DNA from: Paenibacillus alvei DSM 29
GTDB lineage: Bacteria; Bacillota; Bacilli; Paenibacillales; Paenibacillaceae
DNA length: 64,000 bases
Direction: 5' to 3'
NCBI RefSeq assembly: GCF_000293805.1
Contig: NZ_AMBZ01000007.1
Coordinates: forward strand, 326,834-390,833
The notes under the pieces were generated by a model. That model was not told the origin of the DNA. It made no database searches and saw only the letters and a list, made by a program, of their open reading frames with translations. The position numbers and the translations under genes were made by a program. Positions 57,019 through 64,000 of this stretch are shown here, in pieces; the stretch's first letter is position 1; the number at the start of each line of letters is the position of its first letter.

Positions 57019-58674
57019 ATGTTTACAGCGATTGTAGTAGATGATGATTACCCTGTTCTTCAATATTTGTCTCAAGCCGTCAAATGGAAACAGCTTCACA
57101 TCGAATTGCTCGGTACGTATTCCAATGGGTTAGAAGCGTTGGAAGCGATTCGTATGTGCGAGCGATTGCCAGATATCGTGATTACGGATATTGGCATGCC
57201 GAAAATGAACGGACTCGAACTGATTGCGGAGTATAGCTCAATTAACCCTGACTTTGCGGCGATCATTATATCCTGCCATGATGAATTTCATTACGCTCAA
57301 AAAGCACTTAAGTTGAATGTTCAGGACTATATTTTGAAAGAAAGCTTGGAAGTGGAGCAACTAGGGCAGATTTTAAAGAAGATAACCCATCGATTATGCT
57401 CCAAACAGGATCAATTGGCTGAATTTCAACATTACAAGCAATTAGGCAAAATGAATCAGACTGCTGTCAGAAACAAATTTTTGAAGGATACCCTGTATCA
57501 AAATGCCTGGTCGAAGCATGCTTGGATTGAGAAGGCAGGATTAAATGGTATTAATCTTCAATCAAAACAGTACGTCACCATGATCCTCTCTGTAGATCGG
57601 TTGAATGAGATGACTCGTGTGCACAGATTGAATGATCATACGATTATTTTTGCGGTGGAGAATGTGCTTCAGGAGATTCTGAGCGACAAAGGGAATTTCG
57701 TTATTTTTAACTATAATAGTCGCGATTTGGTTGTTCTCTATTTAACGGATGATCCGAGTGTTGAGCAGTCCTATGTTTATCACATGATGCAGACCTGCAT
57801 TACCAACATCAAACAGTACATAAAAATCCATGTATCCGGCTTCATTGGTCGAACGGTAAGCAAACCCAAAGAAATTCAAGATGCTCTGCTTCCTATGCTG
57901 CAGGAGTTGGAGCATCGATTTTATAGTGCGGAATCCAGCGTGAGCACATGGTCAAAACAGGAATTCAGCAAAGTTGATATTTATCAAGAGTATGCAAAGT
58001 ATTATTCCATGATTAGCGAGCATATCGCAGCTAAGAATCAGTCTGGACTCATGATGACAATACAAGATTGGTCGAATTGGGTGAGATCCTCTCGTTTTCA
58101 TCCTGATTATGTAAAAGAATGGGTGTTGCAATTACTTTTGGATTTACATATGAAAATAAAAGTTACACTTCATTTTCAAAGCGAGTTTTCCGATGAAAAG
58201 CTCTATTTAACCATAAGCCAAATCGTAACCTTGTCGCATTTATCGGAGTGGTTCCTAGACTACTTATCACGTATGGCTGCTAAATTAAGCGAGATTACAA
58301 TATCTTCGCGTCCGGAAGTGATTAAGGCGCAGCAATATGTCATTCAGCATGTTTCGGAGCGGATAACGCTAGAGGAGATGGCCAGCTATTTAAATCTCAA
58401 CTCGAGTTATTTCAGTCGGCTGTTTAAGCGAGAGTTGAATATCAATTTTATAGAGTATGTGAATCGAGTCAAACTTCAGAAGGCAAAGGAGCTTCTGCTG
58501 CAATCGAACAAAACGGTAGAGGAAATCTCAGATTTGCTCGGTTATTCGAACAAAAGCTATTTCATTAAACTATTTAAGCGTGATGTAGGAACAACACCAA
58601 GAGAGTTTGTCTCCTGGGACAAATCACAGAGGATGATGGAAGAGTCAATAAACTTTAAACTGGCAGGGGAGTAG
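57019..58674 (+). CDS. YesN-type AraC response regulator
   Basis: 551 residues: receiver (VDDDYPVLQYL, phospho-Asp in IVITDIGMPKMNG), long middle region, C-terminal AraC HTH (ITLEEMASYLNLNSSYFSRL, VEEISDLLGYSNKSYFIKLF). Begins six bases after the kinase gene. Probably activates the binding protein and GH88 genes. Confidence 0.9.
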   Translation: MFTAIVVDDDYPVLQYLSQAVKWKQLHIELLGTYSNGLEALEAIRMCERLPDIVITDIGMPKMNGLELIAEYSSINPDFAAIIISCHDEFHYAQKALKLNVQDYILKESLEVEQLGQILKKITHRLCSKQDQLAEFQHYKQLGKMNQTAVRNKFLKDTLYQNAWSKHAWIEKAGLNGINLQSKQYVTMILSVDRLNEMTRVHRLNDHTIIFAVENVLQEILSDKGNFVIFNYNSRDLVVLYLTDDPSVEQSYVYHMMQTCITNIKQYIKIHVSGFIGRTVSKPKEIQDALLPMLQELEHRFYSAESSVSTWSKQEFSKVDIYQEYAKYYSMISEHIAAKNQSGLMMTIQDWSNWVRSSRFHPDYVKEWVLQLLLDLHMKIKVTLHFQSEFSDEKLYLTISQIVTLSHLSEWFLDYLSRMAAKLSEITISSRPEVIKAQQYVIQHVSERITLEEMASYLNLNSSYFSRLFKRELNINFIEYVNRVKLQKAKELLLQSNKTVEEISDLLGYSNKSYFIKLFKRDVGTTPREFVSWDKSQRMMEESINFKLAGE

Positions 58675-58679
58675 AACTC

Positions 58680-59795
58680 ATGTGGCGTAAAGCAATTGAA
58701 GATGCACAGGCGAAAATAGCAAATAATCTGCGCAATCACCCAGGATTGCTTCCTCATATTACGGGAGACAAGTGCTATGAATGGGGAGAGAACAACGATT
58801 GGATCGAGGGCTTCTATATCGGGATGATATGGCTGGCGTATGAATATAATCAAGATTCCTATTATAAAGAAGCAGCGGAAAAGTTCTTGGAGAACTTTAA
58901 GTATCGTTTGGATCATCATGTGGATTTGGATCATCATGACATCGGCTTTCTCTATTCACTATCTGCCGTTGCCCAGTATCGCATAACAAAGAGTGAAGAA
59001 GCAAAGCAGGTAGCCTTGCAGGCAGCACGTGTGCTTGCGAATCGGTGGCGCCCGAAGATGGGCATTATTCAAGCATGGGGCAAAGAAGGAGATCCTGAGA
59101 ACGGCGGCAGAATCATTATTGATTGCATGCTGAATCTTCCGTTATTGTTCTTTGCATATGAGCAGACAGGTGAACAGGAATACTATGATATTGCGTATAA
59201 GCATGCACGCAAGAGCTTGCGTTTTCTAGTTAGAGGCGATTCCTCTTCCTACCATACCTTCTATTTCGATCAGGAGAATGGCAATGCTCTGCGCGGAGGC
59301 ACGCATCAGGGCTATCAGGATGGCTCAACCTGGACACGAGGTCAAGCTTGGGGTGTCTATGGCTTTGCGCTTGCTTATCGATATACGCAAGATCCTGACT
59401 TCCTTGTTGCCTCTAAGCGTATGGCAAAATATTTTATCGATCATCTGCCAGAGGATCATGTTGCTTATTGGGATTTTGACGTTCCAGTTGAAGCGTCAAC
59501 GCCTCGTGACAGCTCTGCTTCTGCAATCGTTGCCTGCGGTTTGATTGAGCTGAACGGTCTGCTTGATGTGGAAGATCCAGATCGTGAGTATTTCACCCAA
59601 TCGCTGCATGAACAGATGGAGTCACTTGTTGCAAACTATTCCACAATGAATATGCCAGATGCAGAAGGTTTACTGCAGCATGGCTCTTATCACGTTAGAG
59701 GAGATCGTGGGCCGGATGATTACATGATTTGGGGAGATTATTATTATTTTGAGGCTTTGATTCGTCTGCAATGTGGAATTAGAAGCTATTGGTAA
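58680..59795 (+). CDS. ugl: Unsaturated glucuronyl hydrolase (GH88)
   Basis: 371 residues, close along its whole length to the UGL of Bacillus sp. GL1 as I recall it. Catalytic aspartates lie in HHDIGFLYSLSA and GGRIIIDCMLNLPLL; substrate-binding stretches include THQGYQDGSTWTRGQAWG and SYHVRGDRGPDDY. Cytoplasmic enzyme that removes the delta-4,5 unsaturated uronic acid from oligosaccharides made by polysaccharide lyases; the sugar feeds toward KDG, for which kinase and aldolase are at 40726-42409. ATG follows AGGGGAG five bases after the regulator stop. Confidence 0.92.
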   Translation: MWRKAIEDAQAKIANNLRNHPGLLPHITGDKCYEWGENNDWIEGFYIGMIWLAYEYNQDSYYKEAAEKFLENFKYRLDHHVDLDHHDIGFLYSLSAVAQYRITKSEEAKQVALQAARVLANRWRPKMGIIQAWGKEGDPENGGRIIIDCMLNLPLLFFAYEQTGEQEYYDIAYKHARKSLRFLVRGDSSSYHTFYFDQENGNALRGGTHQGYQDGSTWTRGQAWGVYGFALAYRYTQDPDFLVASKRMAKYFIDHLPEDHVAYWDFDVPVEASTPRDSSASAIVACGLIELNGLLDVEDPDREYFTQSLHEQMESLVANYSTMNMPDAEGLLQHGSYHVRGDRGPDDYMIWGDYYYFEALIRLQCGIRSYW

Positions 59796-59805
59796 TGTAA
59801 ATGAA

Positions 59806-59857
59806 CCAGCGGCTATCCAAGACTTTATAATCCAGTCAAAGGCTGCCGCTGGTTTTT
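59806..59857 (+). terminator. Terminator after the GH88 gene
   Basis: CCAGCGGC pairs with GCCGCTGG, followed by TTTTT. Confidence 0.75.
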
Positions 59858-59953
59858 ATGACGCAGGAAGGGACGATTCAAATGTACTTCGTCACAAGCT
59901 ACGCAAGAACGCTGTGTCATTAGGATTTCTCTTTTTCAAGAAATATTGATCTA

Positions 59954-60008
59954 TTGACGACCAAATACGATTATGTTTTAATATGAATGAATTTAAATAT
60001 ATTCATTC
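59954..60008 (+). promoter_or_regulatory. Promoter and TetR operator of the lipase-like gene
   Basis: TTGACG (59954-59959), 17 bases, TTTAAT (59977-59982); two bases later the palindrome GAATGAAT-N8-ATTCATTC (59985-60008). The same arrangement precedes the tetR gene. Confidence 0.85.
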
Positions 60009-60140
60009 GTTTTTGTTGAGAAACTCCAATTGGGTTATTGAATAATCCCGCATGTATTCTAGTTTCCGGAAGCTGTCAATTGGTCAATGTCTTGATGCAA
60101 TATGATCTTGTAGATGAGTATCAGCTTGGAGGATGAGAAT

Positions 60141-61643
60141 ATGAGACCATTCGAGATTCTTTTATCGTTTGCCAATTTTATGGCATTATTGATCCTAATA
60201 ATCCCGCGCCCTCACCGCGTTCGTTGGAAGGGGCTTGTCATACCCGCCACCCTCTGTATAGCAATTGTGCAAGTGCTAATAGAAGGCCCGCGCTGGCAAA
60301 TGGCTCCAGCATATGTGCTGACTGTACTTTTCTTATTAGTTAGCTTGCTGCAGGGCACTATACAAGCAGGGGGGAATGTTAAACAAATCCTAACGAAACG
60401 TTATGTAACTATTGTTCCTATCACATTAGGCATCATTGGTATCGGAATATCGATTGCTCTTCCAATTATTTTTCCGGTATTTCATTTCCCGCGTCCAAGC
60501 GGATCATATGAAATCGGGACTGTAACCTACCATTGGACGGACTTAAGTCGTCACGAAGTTTTCGGTTCTGACAAAAGTGCGCATCGTGGTCTGATGGTGC
60601 AAGTATGGTATCCGTCTAAGAAGGGATCATCCATATCGTATGCTCCATACTTGCAGAATTCCAGCTCTGTTCCAACAGCCTTAGCGCGATTGCACAATTT
60701 CCCGGTATTCTCCTTAAAGCACCTCAAATATGTGATTTCACATTCCTCTTCTTCCATAGTCGCAGCCGATAATAAAAACAATTATCCGGTCGTCCTTTTT
60801 CTAGAAGGACTTACTGGATACCGTCAGATGAACACCTATCAGATTGAGGAATTAGTCTCTCATGGCTATATTGCCGTAGGTATCGACCAGCCGGGAGCAG
60901 CCGCATCGGTGACTTTTCCAGATGGACGTGAAATAGCGGGACTCTCAAAACCCGAGATGGATTCGCTTAGGGAACAAAACAGGAGTACTGTTGAGAAATT
61001 AGACCTCTTAAACAATGCAGAAATCATGGACGGTGTTATCCCGTATTTTGCAAAAGATATCAGCTTCGTGCTAAATCAGTTGGAATCTATAAATAGCGCT
61101 GATCCGAATCATATTCTGACCGGCAAGCTTGATCTGCAGCATACTGGCATATTGGGGGTATCATTTGGCGGTACGGTTGGTGCCGAAGCATGCTTGAAAG
61201 ATCCGCGCCTAAAGGCCTGCTTGGTGATGGATGTTGATATGACTGCAGAAGTCGTACAGAAGGGATTGCAACAGCCAAGCATGTGGATTACCCGAGATGC
61301 CGACACAATGCGGCTTGAAAGACAAAGAGCCGGCGGTTGGACGGAGGAGGATATCGAGAAAACTCAGACCACGATGCGTGCGGTATATAATAGTTTGCCA
61401 GGAGACGGCTACTTCGTTCAGGTTCCTGGGATGTTTCATGCTGATTTAACTGACCTAACCTATTTATCCCCGATTTCTTCGAAATTTGGACTAGGAGGGC
61501 CGATTGGCAGACGAGCACATGATATCATCAACGCATACTCGGTAGCATTCTTCGACAAGCACCTAAAGAACACTCCAACAGCATTGCTCGATAGAACATC
61601 AAGACAATTCCCGGAAGCGATTTTCGAAACAAGAAAGCCGTAG
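60141..61643 (+). CDS. PAF-acetylhydrolase-like alpha/beta hydrolase, membrane anchored
   Basis: 500 residues from ATG 60141 (GGAGGATG upstream). The N-terminal ~125 residues contain four hydrophobic segments, which would anchor the protein in the membrane. The rest is an alpha/beta hydrolase of the PAF-acetylhydrolase type: VQVWYPSK, nucleophile Ser in GVSFGGTVGAE, Asp in LVMDVD and His in MFHADLTD. Likely hydrolyses short-chain esters or oxidised phospholipids outside the membrane; substrate unknown. The gene has the same operator as the tetR that follows. Confidence 0.82.
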   Translation: MRPFEILLSFANFMALLILIIPRPHRVRWKGLVIPATLCIAIVQVLIEGPRWQMAPAYVLTVLFLLVSLLQGTIQAGGNVKQILTKRYVTIVPITLGIIGIGISIALPIIFPVFHFPRPSGSYEIGTVTYHWTDLSRHEVFGSDKSAHRGLMVQVWYPSKKGSSISYAPYLQNSSSVPTALARLHNFPVFSLKHLKYVISHSSSSIVAADNKNNYPVVLFLEGLTGYRQMNTYQIEELVSHGYIAVGIDQPGAAASVTFPDGREIAGLSKPEMDSLREQNRSTVEKLDLLNNAEIMDGVIPYFAKDISFVLNQLESINSADPNHILTGKLDLQHTGILGVSFGGTVGAEACLKDPRLKACLVMDVDMTAEVVQKGLQQPSMWITRDADTMRLERQRAGGWTEEDIEKTQTTMRAVYNSLPGDGYFVQVPGMFHADLTDLTYLSPISSKFGLGGPIGRRAHDIINAYSVAFFDKHLKNTPTALLDRTSRQFPEAIFETRKP

Positions 61644-61768
61644 TCTGATGCTTTCCACATGCCATGTCAATCGTATCATATACGATATTGCGTCTAAACC
61701 ACCGACGACAATTGAGTGGATGTAGTATTCATCCGGTCACCTTTGTTCATTGTAGGAGACACCAAATC

Positions 61769-61823
61769 TTGACATCAAAATGCAGCTATGATCTAATGAG
61801 AATGAATTATAAAATATTCATTC
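61769..61823 (+). promoter_or_regulatory. Promoter and operator of the tetR gene
   Basis: TTGACA (61769-61774), 17 bases, TCTAAT (61792-61797); two bases later GAATGAAT-N8-ATTCATTC (61800-61823), identical arms and position to 59985-60008. The operator ends at the start codon. Confidence 0.85.
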
Positions 61824-62414
61824 ATGAAAGGTTCGTTGCCAAATGGACAAAAAACGATGATCTTTAATTGCGGATGGGAATTATTCCACTCCAAAGGGTT
61901 TAAGGATACGAATATTTCAGAAATTGCGAAAATGGCAGGAATCGCGGTAGGTACTTTTTATAACTACTATCCCTCAAAAGAAAGATTGTTCTTTGAGATT
62001 TATATGAAAGAAAACGAAAAATTCAAAAAGCGGATGATTGAATCCCTGGACATGAATCAGGATCCCGTAACGCTAGTGAAACAGATCGTGGAGCAGAACA
62101 TTAGTGCCACGAACACGAGTAATATCCTAAAAGAATGGTACAATCATGATCTCTTTCGGGAACTGGAACAATACTATGAAGAAGTTAAAGCTGAAGATGA
62201 TTCCATTCGCAGCCTCTATACTGGATTATTCAAAAAATGGAAGGCAGAAGGAAAAATACGAGATGATATAGATGATGAACTTTTGCCCGCCTTTCTTGAT
62301 TCGTTAGCCTATATCGATGCACATAAGGAAGAGATTGGGCTTAGCCATTTTCCGCAATTGATACAGTATCTAGCAGAGTTTATTATGAAGGGCTTGACGG
62401 AAACCTCACGTTAA
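61824..62414 (+). CDS. TetR-family repressor
   Basis: 196 residues (or 192 from TTG 61836, which has AAAGG close upstream). HTH part: WELFHSKGFKDTNISEIAKM and AGIAVGTFYNYYPSKERLF. The ligand-binding part is helical. The twin operators show that it represses itself and the hydrolase gene upstream. The inducer is probably a lipid or fatty-acid product (inference). Confidence 0.88.
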   Translation: MKGSLPNGQKTMIFNCGWELFHSKGFKDTNISEIAKMAGIAVGTFYNYYPSKERLFFEIYMKENEKFKKRMIESLDMNQDPVTLVKQIVEQNISATNTSNILKEWYNHDLFRELEQYYEEVKAEDDSIRSLYTGLFKKWKAEGKIRDDIDDELLPAFLDSLAYIDAHKEEIGLSHFPQLIQYLAEFIMKGLTETSR

Positions 62415-62432
62415 AATAATACCGTAAAAGCA

Positions 62433-62467
62433 AAAAGCGCTTGGAAAATTCCAATGCGCTTTTTTTA
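62433..62467 (+). terminator. Terminator after tetR
   Basis: AAAAAGCGCTTGG pairs with CCAATGCGCTTTTT (one bulge), followed by T's. Confidence 0.8.
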
Positions 62468-62577
62468 CAGGGAATTTACGGCTTAACAATACGTTTGGTA
62501 AGGACATTCATTTGAGAGCATCGGCAGAGATGGACGAGCTCATCTCCTGCACATTTTTACTTCATTGGATATAGAAA

Positions 62578-62964
62578 CTATTCCGCCCGATTGAATCCTT
62601 TCATGATCAGCCATATTGCCAATACCAATTGTTGAACAGCGATCAGCACGTTCAATACCATGTAGGCAGCATCCAGAGCGATGAACCGAATCATAAATAA
62701 TAGGCTTGCCAATAGGGATAATATTGACCCAATAACACCTGAAACTGACAACCAACGCGGAACTAATTTTGTTTGGTAAAAATAGGCATTGAATAAAAAC
62801 ATGGCTAAGACAAAGGCCCGTGTTGTCGCTACATGGTTCACCAAATCACGACCGTCCCGCATCAAACCACCCAAGGTCTGAAAATACGACACATCCAAAC
62901 TTCCGACTTTTGCGACTTCTTGACTTAATGTCAATAGCAATAGAAGCATGATAACACCAATCAA
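62578..62964 (-). pseudogene. C-terminal piece of a DUF4386 membrane protein
   Basis: 128 residues with three to four membrane segments (for example VATTRAFVLAMFLFNAYFY and SGVIGSILSLLASLLFMI). The pattern matches the C-terminal half of DUF4386 proteins, which normally have over 200 residues. No N-terminal part is found in 62965-63240, so the gene seems truncated. Confidence 0.55.
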
Positions 62965-63239
62965 TCACAATGAACAACCCGCAATGATTCTGCAAGCAAC
63001 AGATCCAAGAGCTAGCCCTTTATGATGTTTGCTTAATATCAGATATAACACAATATCGGAATACCAACATACGCAACAACCATTAGCAACTGAAAAAAAC
63101 TCCTATCAGTACCTGATTTTCATTTATAGAAGCCTTAATCAAGTAGTAGTCTGCTTCATCTATAACAGGAACAACACTGCATATGCCTGCGACCAACCCT
63201 ACTATGAATAACAACCCAGTAAGGACTGTAATACCAGTC

Positions 63240-63813
<574 letters not shown>

Positions 63814-63903
63814 TTGAAATGAAAACCATCATGAAAGCCTATATTTAATAAAGCCATTGAAGTTAGAATCGAACACGATGTACCATGGTTTCTAGATATA
63901 GAT

Positions 63904-63935
63904 AAAAAAGCTGCCGACAGAAGCCCTCGGCAGCT
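63904..63935 (-). terminator. Terminator of a minus-strand gene beyond the window
   Basis: AGCTGCCGA and TCGGCAGCT form a 9-bp stem; on the minus strand it is followed by a T run (A's at 63904-63909). A minus-strand gene should therefore end just right of it. Confidence 0.75.
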
Positions 63936-64000
63936 AGTATATTGGCGGAACTTATCTGTTGTAAATAAAAGATCATTACGGCTACGACAGTTGTTCCTTA

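Noticed and set aside
63029..63211. 60-residue open frame
   Set aside because: No ribosome site or domain; sits between two truncated genes.

Overview
The window reads as a low-to-mid GC Firmicute of the Paenibacillus group, most probably Paenibacillus alvei or a close relative. The best marker is a complete 501-residue cholesterol-dependent cytolysin (764-2269) that I recognise as alveolysin. Other pointers are strong AGGAGG-type ribosome sites, frequent TTG/GTG starts, a Spo0E-like sporulation phosphatase, YesM/YesN-type two-component systems and lipoprotein sugar-binding proteins. I see no rRNA, tRNA or CRISPR array.

Layout. 1-8300: a small membrane protein, alveolysin, a truncated YafY-type regulator, then a redox/electrophile set (FMN reductase, DUF981 membrane protein, tandem tautomerase, aldo/keto reductase, luciferase-like monooxygenase, SDR). 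8381-26459: the centrepiece, an almost complete choline-degrading glycyl-radical microcompartment (GRM/cut) locus. It starts with a divergent LicA-like choline kinase. The forward operon follows: two BMC-H shell genes, alcohol dehydrogenase, choline TMA-lyase CutC, its activase CutD, EutS/CutR, EutP, an EutT-like protein, EutJ, a divergent BMC protein, EutN, EutQ, a BMC-H with a long C-terminal extension, acetaldehyde dehydrogenase, PduL and two near-identical BMC-H. A PocR-type sensor kinase with an AraC response regulator, a DMT transporter and a 95-residue unknown complete it. 26683-34661: spo0E-like gene, YesM/YesN pair, sugar-binding lipoprotein and a broken GH87-like secreted glucanase. 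34776-40440: two LysR regulators, isochorismatase-family hydrolase, amidohydrolase, secreted helical protein. 40726-59860: a uronate-oligosaccharide region (KDG kinase, KDPG aldolase, ABC permeases, anchored foldase-like protein, giant secreted beta-helix protein, second binding protein, second YesM/YesN pair, GH88 unsaturated glucuronyl hydrolase), split by a decayed prophage relic at about 51500-53000. 59950-62470: a PAF-acetylhydrolase-like lipase and a TetR regulator whose promoters carry the same operator. 62578-63940: gene debris (DUF4386, rifampicin phosphotransferase).

How it works together. In the BMC locus choline would be imported (DMT protein), cleaved by CutC to trimethylamine and acetaldehyde inside a shell, and the aldehyde converted to acetyl-CoA (aldehyde dehydrogenase), acetyl-phosphate (PduL) and ATP plus acetate (EutQ), with alcohol dehydrogenase recycling NAD+. 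CutC keeps every choline-contact residue I can map. The aldehyde dehydrogenase gene, however, is frameshifted just before its catalytic cysteine.

Caveat. At least nine genes are broken by a one-base change in an A or T run of five to seven (tautomerase, AKR, SDR, aldehyde dehydrogenase, both LysRs, two response-regulator/kinase genes, one of them twice). Such a uniform pattern suggests assembly or sequencing error rather than real gene loss. I therefore annotate these as full-length genes with a frameshift.
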